Assembly (NCBI GenBank): GCA_024291935.2
Contig: CM044320.1
Location: forward strand, 34,440,001 to 34,504,000
Length of the DNA: 64,000 bases
Source: Okapia johnstoni
Lineage: Eukaryota > Chordata > Mammalia > Artiodactyla > Giraffidae
Direction of reading: 5' to 3'
Part shown: one piece after another, positions 34,019 through 45,753 of the stretch
Layout: every line of letters begins with the position of its first letter
How positions within the stretch are numbered: position 1 is the first letter of the stretch
Notes under the pieces: model-generated
What the model was told of the DNA's origin: nothing
The model's input: only the letters and a program-made list of their open reading frames with translations
Database searches by the model: none
Translations under genes and position numbers: made by a program

Positions 34019-34222
34019 ATGTGTGCATGCTAAGTCGCTTAGTCATGTCCAACTCTTTGCAATCCTATGGACTGTAGACTGCCAGTCTCCTCTGTCCGTA
34101 GGATTCTCCAGGCATGAATACTGGAGTGGGTTGCCATGCCCTCTTCCTGGGGATCTTCCTGACCCAGGGATCAAACTCGCTTCTCTTATGTCTCCTGCAT
34201 TGGCAGGCGAGTTCTTTACCAT
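34019..34222 (-). mobile_element. Bov-tA SINE, antisense
   Basis: 'gctaagtcgcttagtcatgt' through 'tcctgacccagggatcaaac' to 'cgagttctttaccattagtg'. Third SINE inside the antisense L1. Confidence 0.93.
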
Positions 34223-34284
34223 TAGTGAAATAGGGGAAAATCTGCAGAGTTATCTGGTTTTTTAAGGAAGCTTTATACTGTCTT

Positions 34285-34409
34285 GATAACCTGGAGGAGG
34301 AAATGGCAACCCACTCCATTATTCTCACCTGGAAAATCCCATTGACAGAGGAGTGCTACACTTCATGGGGTTGCAAAAAAGTTGGACATGACTTAGCTAC
34401 TGAACACTC
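34285..34409 (+). mobile_element. Bov-tA SINE, 5'-truncated, TSD
   Basis: The A-monomer part only, 'aaatggcaacccactccatt' to 'gttggacatgacttagctac'. It is flanked by 'atactgtctt' (34275-34284) and 'atagtgtctt' (34410-34419), 9 of 10 matching, the L1 sequence at the target. Confidence 0.9.
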
Positions 34410-34826
34410 ATAGTGTCTTCCATAGTGGCTGCACCAAATTACTTTCCCACCAATAGTGTAGGAGGGTTCCCTTTTCTCTACACTCTCCCCGGCATTAATT
34501 ATTTGTAAACTTTTTGATGATCAATGTGAAATGATATCTCATTGCAGTTTTGATTTGCATTTCTCTAATAATTAATGAGGTTGAGCATCTCTTCATGTGC
34601 CTGTTGGCCATCTATGTATTCTTTGGAGAAATGTCTATTTAGGTTTTCTGCCTATTTTTCAACTGGTTTTTTTTTTTTCTTTTGGTATTGAGTTACATGA
34701 GCTGTCTCTATATTTTGGATATTAACCTCTCTTTGGTCACATTGCAAATATTTTCCCTCTTTCTGTAGGTTTTTTTCATTTCATTGATGGTTTCCTTTGT
34801 TATGCAAAAAGCTTTTCAGCTTGATT

Positions 34827-35444
34827 AGCTCTCACCTCCTGAATTTCTTTTTGTCTTTGTTTTGTTCCATGTCTTTCATGCTGGAACTTTCTTCCAACAT
34901 ATATTGTATTTCACCATATGTTCGTATTTAAGGACCATGTACAAAAAATCAGACTGGAAAGCCTGCATGCATGTAAGAGGGAGAAGGGGGTTTCTCATAC
35001 TCACAATGTAGATCTGTGCTTACATCTCCTATTTTAGGTGGGATGCCTCATCCCTGACCACCACCTGGCCTCATCTCATCCTGAGCTTCTGTTCAGTTTC
35101 TAGTTTTTTGTCAGTCTTGAAGAGAGCTTATTGCCTGGTTACATGAAGTTGGAGAGGACCAGGGGTCTAATTTCTTTTATAAGAATTTCACCTCATCATC
35201 TTATTTTTTCAAATCTGCTATCCAGTCTCTTCTTCTGGGCTCTCTGGTGCCTCCAATTTCTGAGATTTTCAAGGCTCTGCAGTATGACTTATTCGATTCC
35301 TGCACCCATTCTATCCATGGATACTTAGGTTTCAGCTTGATTGTGTCAGTTACGTCTCATCTATGTGTTTTCCATTCCTGGAAAAAAAATTTTGGTGTTC
35401 CTCAACCCACCGATTGATGGTTCATTGACATCATTTTGCCCCTG
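34827..35444. other. Unclassified DNA
   Basis: No gene recognised. Some phrases (about 35150-35200) recall MaLR-type LTRs, but the match is weak. Confidence 0.35.
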
Positions 35445-35885
35445 CCCTTCTAGAGTTTATGTTTTAGGGGAAGATGCAGATAATAAGCAAAAACCTAAAT
35501 CGTACAGTGGCAATCAATGCTGTAAAGAGAAGTAAATCAGGATGAGAGAGATAAGTGTCAGGCGTGCTAGTTCACATGGCATGTGCACAGAAGGCCTCTT
35601 CCAAAAAGCAGCGTTTGGATAGAAGCCTGAAGAAAGTTAGAGAAGGAGATGTGCAGATATGGAGAAGTTCAAATGCAAAGGACTTGAAGCAGTAGAACTA
35701 GCTTGTAAGGAACAGCGAGGAGACCAGTGGGGGGAAAGGAGGAGGTGATGTCAGAGAATAGAAGTAGTGTAGTATTTGTGCAGGAGCTTTGTAGCTTGGC
35801 AAGGACCGTGGACTTTGAGCAAGATGGGAAGATGTCGATGAGTTTTGAGTTAGTAGTGATATGATCAGGATTAACTTTACACCCA
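35445..35885 (-). repeat. Ancient L2-like repeat, antisense
   Basis: Reads like the complement of the widespread L2 LINE 3' region: 'gcagataataagcaaaaacc', 'tgctgtaaagagaagtaaat', 'agaaggcctcttccaaaaag', 'caaatgcaaaggacttgaag', 'aaggaacagcgaggagacca', 'aaggaccgtggactttgagc', 'tagtagtgatatgatcagga'. A longer copy of the same family lies at 43480-44990. The family name is from memory and uncertain. Confidence 0.6.
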
Positions 35886-36238
35886 GTGTTGTCTCCTCTC
35901 TCGTTTTAGTGGTCCTTGTGAGCTTTTTACTGTTTGTGTTTTGTGTAAGGTTTGGTTACAGTGTGTAAGAGTTCAATCTGTGTGTTTGACCAGAAGTCAT
36001 AGCTTCCTTATTTTAAGAAATTTTCTAACAGTTGGAGTTGTCTCAAAAAATGGAATGACCTGCTGCGAAGGCAAAAAACATGGATGGATAATCACAATCA
36101 CTCTCAATCAAATAAAATTTTGCTTTCTCCCTATGGATTTTCACAGCTAAAATGAGCTAATGGGCTTTAAGGTTGGGATGAATTGGGAGACTAGGATTAA
36201 AATATATATATTATTGATACTATGTGTAAAATAGATAA
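35886..36238. other. Unclassified DNA
   Basis: No gene or repeat recognised. T-rich, with no open frame of note. Confidence 0.35.
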
Positions 36239-36455
36239 GGCTTCCCTGGTGCCTCAGATGGTAAAGAATCTGCCTGCAATGTGAGAGACCCAGGTTCGAT
36301 CCCCAGGTCAGGAAGATCTGCTGGAGAAGGGAATGGCTACCCACTCCCATATTCTTGCCTGGAAAATTCCATGGACAGAGGAGCTTGGCAGGCTATATTC
36401 CACAGAGTCCCAACAAGTCATGCATGACTGAGCTACTAACTTTCAGTTTCATCTT
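36239..36455 (+). mobile_element. Bov-tA SINE
   Basis: Complete order: 'aggcttccctggtgcctcag', 'gagacccaggttcgatcccc', 'cccactcccatattcttgcc', 'gtcatgcatgactgagctac'. Moderately diverged. Confidence 0.93.
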
Positions 36456-36509
36456 TACTTTCATTTAATAGGTAATTAATGAGAACTTATTGCACTCTAC
36501 TCAATTCTC

Positions 36510-36648
36510 TGTGGTGACATAAATGGGAAGGAAATCCAAAAAAGAAAGAATATATGTATGCAAATATCTGATTCACTTTGCTGTACAATAGAAACTAACA
36601 CAGTATTGTAAAAAATTGATTGAAAAATTAATTTAAAATAAAATGAGC
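36510..36648 (+). mobile_element. L1 3' UTR end
   Basis: 'atgggaaggaaatccaaaaa', 'gaatatatgtatgcaaatat', 'ctgattcactttgctgtaca', 'atagaaactaacacagtatt' and a tail 'aatttaaaataaaatg' are the end of a ruminant L1. Heavily 5'-truncated. Confidence 0.88.
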
Positions 36649-36679
36649 TAATGAGACAAGGTACACTCTTGGAATATCC

Positions 36680-36890
36680 CATAGTCCAGCAGTTCTCACC
36701 TGGGGTGGAACCCACCCATAAAGGGGGCATTTGGAAATGTACCCACTCAGCCCAAAGGGGAATTGAGAAGGTGTGGGGGTGCTATAGTTTTCATGCTGAG
36801 GATTCCCCCTTCTCTCTGCCACTGTTGTGCCACAAGTAATTATCCTATCGAGTAATCCAATAGCATGCCCATTGAGAAACAGCTCTAAGT
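36680..36890 (+). mobile_element. MER5A-like DNA transposon relic
   Basis: 'cagcagttctcacctggggt' at one end, 'gggggcatttggaaatgtac' inside and 'gcccattgagaaacagctct' at the other end resemble MER5A, a non-autonomous hAT-Charlie element, with internal decay. A moderate call from memory. Confidence 0.5.
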
Positions 36891-38480
36891 CTCTCCTGAA
36901 AAGGGAATCTGAGAATCCCAAGTCTCTCCATCACATGAGGATAAGAGTGAGTCTGGGATGCCTGAGTTTGGCTCTAAGTATCAGATTCCTCAGGCGTATT
37001 GATTTACACATGAGGGTACCCGCAATGTTTGAGGTGTACTGGGTGGTTAAATTACACCTGTCTTTGAGTATTATCTTTACCCTGAATCAGATTACAAGCT
37101 TCTTAAGGCAAAACATGTGGCTCTTACTTTCCTCACAGTTGTGGACACATAGTAATTTCTAAATAAATACTTGTAGGTAAATCTGAGTTCTGATACTGAT
37201 TTTGTCATATGAAGTGGTGCTTGTGGAGCATACATCTTTACTTTGATCAAATCAAGTTTCTGTGAATTAACTTTTTAAATAAAATATTAGTATGGCACAT
37301 AGTACTGTAACTCACATATAGAAGTGGAACTTACCTTCTTCCCTGAAACTCTGTGAAGAATAATTGCCATCTGATTACAAAAGCCCCAAGAGTATGAAAT
37401 ATTTTGTAAGAATGAGGTGAGGTAAGTCATTATTACATAAAATGCAATTCTTCCTATCATGGCTTGTCTGTGGTGTGGAGGGCCTTGGAGGTGAGCCACA
37501 GAGGGCAGACCTTGTCATCAACACACATCAACTCTGAAGAATGAACACTCACTTCTTGTGATCACAGATACAGCTGAGCCCACAGAAAATACCCAACTCA
37601 CAATCAATCTCCTCCTCGCTGTGGTCTGGCAGGACAGGTGATACCTGTCTTCATGAATTTTTGTGTGGGGAATTCATTTGTATTTCAGAATGGAAGTCAC
37701 GAACCTTTATTGACCAGTGGGAAACATGCTGATGGCCTATCATCCTTCTATTTGTTTTTACAACAGCAACAGGCCATCCATGGCCATTGCTATTTGTTTA
37801 TATGGCAGCATTTTTTCATGTGAAAAGTTTTCTTTCAAAACATTTTCAGAATTATATCTTATTACTCTTCCAACAATCTTGTGAAGAAGTGAGTAAAAAT
37901 GACTTCCATGACAAAGAGAGATCAGAAAGTCCAAGGTGTTAAGCAAATTGCTTATCAATATTGCTTTCTTTATTCAACAATGTGAATAAATGAATAGTTA
38001 AAAAAGCCTGTGCTGAACGTTGGTACAAATCTCACATTATTTGTGGGATTTTAGTGCCATTTATTGACTATGATTTAAATATTTTGTTTGATTTGTTAAT
38101 CTAGCCTTTCCAAAAACCCTTATCAAAAATCTGCAGTGTGTCACAGTATGGGAAACCAAGAGGTGGTTTATGCCATATATTAAACCACTTTTGAAAAAAA
38201 AACATTAATCCCTACATTTCATATGTGGAATATAGGGAAACAGAATAATTTAATACCTCTATATTTCAAAAAAAATCTATATTGTATGTATAATTAATAG
38301 AACTTGCTTAAAACTGACAAGAAGAAGAAAAGGAAAAGAGCATGAGAAAGACTGAGGTAGAAAATGATATTTTAATAGCATTAAACAAACAAGAATAAAT
38401 ACAAAACGGCTTATTACAGTATCAGTGTCATGCCATTTGGACTTTGTTGAATACTCAGATATTAAGGTCAAACTATTGCA
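36891..38480. other. Unique DNA with one L2/MIR-like end
   Basis: About 37085-37172 ('attacaagcttcttaaggca', 'acatagtaatttctaaataa') resembles the shared L2/MIR 3' end in sense. Otherwise I see no gene or repeat. Confidence 0.45.
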
Positions 38481-39212
38481 GAATAATGTTTGCCTTAAAT
38501 GGGAGCAAGAAAATCTAAATATATTCCAGATAGGTTAGAGATTTCAATGCGTATAAGAAATCATAATACTAATAAAAATAAATTGTCTTATAATTTTACA
38601 TGGGAAAGGCAAACATAAAGGAAAGAATAAATAAGTGGATAAGCATTATAAATTTGTATAATTGAAAGAAAATATATACAAACTATGGCAAACTGCACAC
38701 AAGTTTCATGTTGGCATAATATATGGCAATTACTAATATACTGAAGATATGAGAAGCATTTGTTGTTATTTAGTCACTAAGTTATGTCTGACTGTCTGCA
38801 ACCCCATGGACTGTAGCCCATCAGGCTCCTCTGTCTATGGGATTTCCCAGACAAAAATAATGGAGTGAGTTGCTATTTCCTTCTCCAGGGGATCTTCTTG
38901 AGCCAGGGATCAAACCCATGTCTCCTTCATCGGAGAGTAAATTCTTTACTACTGAGTCACCAGAGAAGACCCTGAGAAGTATTTACAAATTAATAATAAA
39001 ATATTATACACCAATAGCAAGGTGAGTAAAGACCCTAAACAAGCAACTCACCAAAGAAGAAATGTGTATATTCAATAAATGTATGAATGGATATTCTCCC
39101 TTATTTGTAATCAAAGAAATGCAAACTTCAATGACATTTTTTACATACATATTAGATTTCCAAAGATGAAAATATTGAAAATACTCAATGTTGATAACAT
39201 TACATAGCTTAC
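38481..39212 (+). mobile_element. Old L1 ORF2 fragment, split
   Basis: Very decayed ORF2: 'acatgggaaaggcaaacata' (about 38599), 'agcaactcaccaaagaagaa' (about 39043), 'tcaaagaaatgcaaacttca' (about 39112). An antisense Bov-tA interrupts it, and the BovB at 39213 follows directly. Confidence 0.6.
38762..38972 (-). mobile_element. Bov-tA SINE with 12-bp TSD
   Basis: Antisense copy from 'gttgttatttagtcactaag' to 'ctactgagtcaccagagaag'. Flanked by 'tgagaagcattt' (38750-38761) and 'tgagaagtattt' (38973-38984), 11 of 12 matching. Confidence 0.94.
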
Positions 39213-40678
39213 AAACAGCTATGAAAAGAAGAGCAGGGAAAGGCAAAGGAGAAAAGGAAAGATATTCCCATCTGAATGCAGAGTTCCAAAAAATAGCAAG
39301 GAGAGATAAGAAAGCCTTCCTCGGCGTTCAATGCAAAGAAATAGAGGAAAACAACAGAATGGGAAAGACTAGAGATCTCTTCAAGAAAATTAGAGATATC
39401 AAGGGAAATTTTCATGCAAAGATGGGCACAAGAAAGGACAGAAATGGAATGGCCCTGACAGAAGTAGAAGATATTAAGAAGAGGTGGCAAGAATACACAG
39501 AAGAACTATACAAAAAACAATCTTCACAACCCAGGTAATCACAATGGTGTGATCACTCACCTAGATCCTGACATCCTAGAATGTGAAGTCAAGTGGGCCT
39601 TAGGAAGCATCACTATGAACAAAGCTAGTGGAGGTGATGGAATTCCAGTTGAGCTATTTCAAATCCTAAAAGATGATGCTGTGAAAGTGCTGCACTCAAT
39701 ATGTCAGCAAATTTGGAAAGCTCAGCAGTAACCACAGGACTGGAAAAGGTCAGCTTTCATTCCAATCCCAAAGAAAGGCAATGCCAAAGAATGCTCAAAC
39801 TACCCCCACAATTGCACTCATCTTACACACTAGCAAAGGAATGCTCAAAATTCTCCAAGCCAGGCTTCAAGAGTACGTGAATCGTGAATTTCCAGATGTT
39901 CAAGCTGGATTTAGAAAAGGCAGAGGAACCAGAGGTCAAATTGCCAACTCCATTGGATCATTGAAAAAGCAAGAGAGTTCCAGAAAAACATCTATTTCTG
40001 CTTTATTGACTATGCCAAAGCTTTTGACTGTGTCGATCACAACAAACTGTGGAAAATTCTTCAAGACTGGGGATACCAGACCACCTGACCTGCCTCTTGA
40101 GAAATCTGTATTCAGGTCAAGAAGCAACAGTTAGAACTGGACATGGAACAACAGACTGGTTCCAAATTGGGAAAGGAGAACATCAAGGCTGTATGTTGTC
40201 ACTCTGCTTATTTAACTTATATGCAGAGTACACCATGAGAAATGCTGGACTGGATGAAGCACAAGCTGGAATCGAGATTGCCGGGAGAATTATCAGTAAC
40301 CTCAGATATGCAGATGACACCACCCTTATGGCAGAAAGCAAAGAACTAGAGCCTCTTGTTGAAAGTGAAAGAGGAGAGTGAAAAATTGGCTTAAAACTCA
40401 ACACTCAGAAAACTAAGATCATGGTATCTGGTCCCATCACTTCATGGCAAATAGATAGGGAAACATTGGAAACAGTGACTAACTTTGTTTTATTGGGCTT
40501 CAAAATCACTGCATATGGTGACTGCAACCATGAAATTAAAAGACGCTTGCTCCTTGGAAGAAAAATTATGACCAACCTAGACAGCTTATTTAAAAGCAGA
40601 GACTTTACTTTGCCAACACATGTCTGTCTAGTCAAAGCTATGGTTTTTCCGGTAATCATGTATGGATATGAGAGTTGA
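39213..40678 (+). pseudogene. BovB reverse transcriptase relic
   Basis: Pieces of the BovB RT in shifting frames: the linker (39213-39538, highly charged), 'ASGGDGIPVELFQ' (about 39625-39664), 'QAGFRKGRGTRGQIANS' (about 39901-39951) and the 110-codon frame 40049-40381. That frame carries the polymerase YADD catalytic box at 40307-40318, intact. A frame change between 39951 and 40049 and a TAA at about 39729 prevent a full protein. Thumb-region sequence continues to 40678. Confidence 0.88.
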
Positions 40679-40682
40679 ACTG
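39213..40682 (+). mobile_element. BovB LINE internal segment (RT)
   Basis: About 1.47 kb of BovB sense sequence covering the endonuclease-RT linker and reverse transcriptase. It stops abruptly at 'gagagttgaactg', well short of the BovB 3' end and its tail microsatellite. A LINE copy that lacks its 3' end cannot come from a simple target-primed insertion, so a later deletion or rearrangement removed the rest. Confidence 0.93.
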
Positions 40683-43479
40683 TTTTTTGCTGCTCCACAT
40701 TCTCAAATAACATGAGAGTAAAATGCCACCAACACTCCAATACCTCAAAGATCCAGGGATAAATCATGTTAACAGACAGACACACACTCCTTCAAAAGGT
40801 TTTGTGTATATATAGGTATAGCATTAACGTTAATAACAACATGCTGAACACAGAACTCTGTTCTATAATTTCTTTTAAAAGATTTTTATTAAAGTACAGT
40901 TAATTTACAATGTTGTGCCAAACTCTAGTTTCTTTTCTTTTTTAATTTAAAATATGTTATAGATATCTTCCTTTGGCTGAGTAGTTGATACTTAGCCATT
41001 GGTACAGAAAAATGTTTACAACACAGAGTGAATGAGCAAAATAAATAAATAAGTAAATGGAATTAGAACAATGATTCTCAAATGGGGAGGTGGGGAAAAC
41101 AGAGAGGTATGAAAATGGGGGCTGAATCATTCACTCTTCTCTCCTCTCTCTCATTTTGTCTTTGCAGGAGCCATGTTTGAGAAAGGTGGCAAACCATGCG
41201 TACACTTAGAAAGAGCCCCAGTTGGTTCCAAATCACCAGCCATACTTTTCCTTTTCCTTTTCCTCCCATACTTTTCCCAAGTCAAGAATCATGGCTGTTT
41301 TTTTTTTCCTTTTAGGAAAATAATATATATGAATATGAGCACAGAAAAAGTATCTGGAAGTATGTTAACTGCAATGATCTTTGTAAGGAAGATAGGTGAT
41401 TCTTATTTTCATTTTTATATTTTTTGGAATTTTTAATTTGTTGAATTTTAATTAATATTAACATTACTTGCATTAAAAAATGAAACAAAAAACTTGAAAT
41501 CCTTGAAAACCACTGTTGGAGAAATCAAGTGACAGCAGTGCAACACATAACCACAATCATAACAAGCTGAAAAAGTACATAACAATAGATATCTTTTGTA
41601 CTAAACCATAGTTACGTGTTTTAACCCCAGAAGCTAGATAAAGTCAAGTGTGCAACACAAATGACTTGGAGAGCAACAAGAGTTTAAGAATTTGCAACTT
41701 TGGTAAAGGATGGTGTCAAAAAAAAAAAAAAAGACCATCTAAGTTTCTAAAATTGTGAAGTACACTGATAATCCTATTAAAATGAGGAACATCCCCATAA
41801 ACTTTGTTAAACAGAAATTTAGAAGAAAACATACATTTTATATAATGGACAGAAAACTTGAAATTCATTACCTCCAGAAATGAATGAAAACAACATACAT
41901 AAATAGGCTGAAGAGATAATTACTGAATAATAAAATGATTAGATTAAGGAAAGAAAACAGAATTGGGGAGTGTAATTCTAAACACTCTAGCTTGACATTA
42001 GAAAAGCCCACTAATTTCCCCATAAATCATCTCTGTAATCAGAGACAGAGACCAGAATTGCATGAATCTGGGTCTGATCACAACAATTTTTTTTTCCATT
42101 ATAAATTTCAATTAATGGAATGCAAATAATGATAAGCTTACCATCTATTACTTGTGTTCAGAATTGGCATTTTACAGATTTAAGTGAAAATATAATGAAA
42201 TGGATCTTTATAGCTTCACTGAGAAGATTCAAAACAGCACAGAGGGGATGCTGCTCTGTTTTTGTTTTCTGTGCACTTGTCCATTCACGTTGGACTTGTG
42301 GTCTAGCAGAATTCGTCTATGCTTGTCCTGAGACTTCTGGGTTCTAGAAATGGTAAAGTCATCCCTCCTCCAAATGAAAAGAGAAAAATTATTAGGGAAG
42401 ATATGTGCAATTAGTACAGATGTAGATAGGGAAAGATATAGGGTTTGCCAAGGTGTGCCAAAGCAGGAAGAGGAAACAGTGTAAAAATTATTTAAGAGGA
42501 AAAGATTCCAGCCAGGCATGTGGTTCGTGGAAGTTCCTTTGTTTCTATTTCCTATTCAGAGGAATATGCTTTTCGCTTATCACTGTCTTTTCTATCTGAC
42601 ATCACCTGCCAACCAAAGAAAGCAATTTCTTAATTTAAATGGAAATGTTTTTTGCAAACTAATCTTAATCTACACTCTTGATTGCTATTCTTCACCCTCT
42701 TCTCACCCAAGAGTTGGTAGAAATCTTCTTCCTGAAAAGCTCTGTTCGTCATTACAATTATCAGAGTATCGGGTTAAGTATGTAATTCTTCACTCCAATA
42801 GTTCCCAGAATTACCACAAGTCATTCTTTTGTTAACATCCTTCTTTCCTTGTTTCCTTTTCACATGAACACACAAACACCTTTTCTGTTTCGAAGTTCAC
42901 CTGATCTAAGCTCTGTTCCCCCACAATCTCCACCCCTGTTGAAGTCATAAGTTTCTGCATATGACCTTGTAGTCTAGACACACTGTTGACGTGCTTATTG
43001 TCACGTACAAAATCTTATAAAATCAGAGACGTGCATGTAGATGCAGGTCTGCGAGAGGATTTTGCAAGGTAGATGGTGACGCACTTTTTCAGGTTTTGTT
43101 CCCTGGGTGGAATTGACCCCACAGGCTGTAAGATTGGTTTTTCTTTTTCAAATATTTCTGTTAGAAGAATTAACAGTGAGAAATAATGAGATTTCATTTC
43201 TTTTATTTTCTCAGTTAGTAACAACAGGCAGAAGTCCCTCCCTTAAATTAGTCCAGATACTTTGCTTTAAGAAAGTACTTCTTTTGTTACAAAGGAGCTT
43301 CATTTTCAAACTTTTTCTTTATTTTGCAGTTCTCTGCTTCTCTGAAACTTAGATTTCAAGAGATTTAAGACAATTTTTGCTTAGCATTATATATCGTCCA
43401 AATACATAGAGGAAAGGAATGCCAAACACCTTCAACAAGTTACTCTCTCTCTCTCAGGTTTTTTTTTTTTATATTTAGT
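40683..43479. other. Mostly unique DNA
   Basis: 2.8 kb with no gene recognised. 40876-40925 ('tttttattaaagtacagtta', 'atttacaatgttgtgccaa') is a short antisense L1 3' end. An A run lies at about 41719-41732. Several frames of 60-105 codons show no family resemblance. Confidence 0.45.
43441..43472 (+). repeat. CT repeat plus T run
   Basis: 'tactctctctctctc' followed by a run of about 12 T. Low complexity, just left of the L2-like relic. Confidence 0.85.
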
Positions 43480-44995
43480 GCCTTGTCATTCATTCAACCA
43501 ACATACATTGGGCACATATTTTGCACCAAGCATCCTTAAAACACTGAAATAAAGATGACTAAGACATCTCTCACAGAACCAGAGGATTGATGGGGCCCCG
43601 CATGTTGGAAACTACTGCATGAAGAGAAAAAGGTTAAGGCGGGCCTGTATGGTACCTCTGTGCTTTGGGTGGGAATGGTTGTAGGAAGATACATATGGAG
43701 GGTGATGTTTATGGAATTTTCAGATACTGAGCAGAAATTTGTTAGGGGCCTAAGAAGGAAAGACCATTCCAGGCAAATGCATCAGTGTGTCCAAAAACTT
43801 GGAGATGTGAAATAGATGGGCATGTCTGTGAAACTTCGAGACAGTTAAGGCTGAACCACGAGGAGTGAAAGGGGAAACTGGGGAGATACAATAACAAGGA
43901 GGAAGAGTCAGATCATGAAGGGCCCTTTATGTTCATCAAGGAAAGGAGCTGATTTTTAAAAAATAGGTGATGAAAATTCATCGAAAGGTATTAAGCTGAG
44001 AAGTGTCATGACTAGTTTTGTGCTTTAGATACCAGCAGCAACAATGTAGAACCCAGATTCATGAGCCAGGAAGCATGGGAAAGCCTGCAGGCAAGGAGAT
44101 CTGGTCAGAGGCTGCTGCAGCAGAACAGGCAAGAAGTGCTGAGTCTGAAGTCAGATAGAAGCAGTTGGCATGGGGTGGATCCAAGAGATGTCCATAGACT
44201 CAATCAGACATAATGAATCTTTATATACAGGAGTAATGGGGAGGAAGTGATTCTGAAGTTTCTGACTCGGATACTAAGATCTAATGAAATGAAGGTGGAG
44301 CAAATCAGAAAGAGGAAATAAGACAGTTTAATTTTGGATTTGCTAAGTTCAAGATGTGTGTGATATATCTAGTAGAGAGGTCTATTGCTGAGTTGCTTTG
44401 GCCGTTGTCTGGCTCTTTGCGACCCTATGGACTATAGCCCTCCAGGCTCACCTGTCCAAGGGATTTCTCAGGCAAGAATACTGGAGTGGGTTTCCATGCC
44501 CTCCTCCAGGGAATCTTCACGACCCAGGGATTGAACCCACTGTCTCTTATATCTCCTGCATTGGCAGCTGGGTTCTTTACCACTAGTGACAACTGGGAAG
44601 CACACAAGCCTAGAAATTCAAACCTGAGGTTCAACAGAAGGGTCTGCACTAAAGATAAAAATCAAGAGTCATAAATATCTGGCACCTAAGAGTACGGGAT
44701 TGGCCAAGACTGTCATGGAGAGTGTGTAGAGAATAGACAAGTGCAAGGACAGAATCTTGGAAGTAAACCAGAATGTAAACAGGGCCAATTGTAGGAAAAA
44801 GAAACCAAGGAAGAAGGAGATAGAACAAATAGAGGTAGAAGAGGATCAAGTAATTGCCACATAAAATAAGAAGGGCAAGCATTTCAAAGGGAGTTGGTAA
44901 ATATTTTAAACTCTGTTAAAAAGCTATTGCAATAATAATTAAGTTCCCATCAAACTTTGCAGCTATAGGCTTTTGGAGACTATCACAAAAATAAT
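43480..44995 (-). repeat. Long ancient L2-like relic, antisense
   Basis: About 1.3 kb net of the same family as 35445-35885: 'cattcattcaaccaacatac', 'ggcacatattttgcaccaag', 'gagtcagatcatgaagggcc', 'aagctgagaagtgtcatgac', 'gtttaattttggatttgcta', 'tggagagtgtgtagagaata', 'gaagaggatcaagtaattgc'. The order fits the complement of L2 3' sequence as I remember it. Split by a Bov-tA at 44388-44603. Confidence 0.6.
44388..44603 (-). mobile_element. Bov-tA SINE, antisense
   Basis: 'gctgagttgctttggccgtt' through 'gaccctatggactatagccc' and 'acgacccagggattgaaccc' to 'accactagtgacaactggga'. Inserted in the L2-like relic. Confidence 0.93.
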
Positions 44996-45753
44996 TTTCT
45001 GAGTGTGAATGAGGAAAAAGCCAGATTGCAAAAGATTCAAGAGGGAAGAGGAGGGGAAGTGGCAAAAATATCAGAAGGATGACTCTTGCCAGAGGTCTGA
45101 GTGTGAACAGAGGTGGAAGAAAGCCAACTTTCTCTCTCTCCTCCTCTCTTCCTCTTCTCTTTTTCTTTCTTTCTCTTCTGGTCTCTTTTTTCTTCTTTGT
45201 TCTCTCCCTCTCCTCCTCTGTCTCCTCTTTGTTCTTCTCTTTCTCTCTCTAAGAAAAGAAAGATTTTTTAGGCTTAAATCAAGAGGCACTATTTCAAAGA
45301 GATGCCCTAATTTTGGAGGGTACTGTTAATACAAACATCTGCTTTTAGGGACAAGTCTTCATATCCTTTAATTTTTTTCATCTATAGTTAGGTTTCTGGG
45401 AACACCATCCGATCTGTGACAGACCAACTTTTACATTTATAGCCCTTTGTGCTGCAGCAAGATTCAACTGCACTCACATGGAAGAGCACATGGAGTGAAG
45501 CCACCAGCCAGAAATTCCAAGAATACTGAGAATCACTCAGCAAAATGAAGTCCTTTCAGCCCAGTGTGTAAGGGTGTAATACCATGCACAGTATTTTGAA
45601 TTATTTTCTCTTTATTAAGTCCATTAGATAGATCAGACAATTTAAAAAGCTACTCAGTAAGCATTTATTTTGTACAAAATTAAAAGTGTTAGAGATCATT
45701 TTATGACCATTGTGTACTAATACTCTAGAATTTCTCTCCTTGGTTTCCTTCAC
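44996..45753. other. Unique DNA with polypyrimidine tract
   Basis: No gene seen. The 106-codon frame at 45009-45329 is Leu/Ser-rich because it reads through the pyrimidine tract. Confidence 0.45.
45128..45252 (+). repeat. Polypyrimidine tract
   Basis: About 125 bp nearly free of purines on the plus strand: irregular 'tctctctcctcctct' and 'ttctttctttctcttct' units with a few G. Low complexity and potentially triplex-forming. Confidence 0.9.

Larger units (their letters stand above)
33165..34826 (-). mobile_element. L1 3' part, antisense, split by SINEs
   Basis: The pieces, in antisense L1 order, are 33165-33262 (3' UTR, 'tgtgttagtttcaggtatac'), 33729-34018 (3' UTR and ORF2 end, 'gttgtttccatgttttggct'), about 34223-34284, and 34410-34826 ('agtggctgcaccaaattact', 'cattgatggtttcctttgtt'). 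The gaps are Bov-tA insertions. The coding part is broken. Confidence 0.88.

Noticed and set aside
45009..45329. 106-codon Leu/Ser-rich frame resembling a membrane protein
   Set aside because: Hydrophobicity comes from translating a polypyrimidine tract; the minus-strand frame there is Arg/Glu-rich for the same reason.
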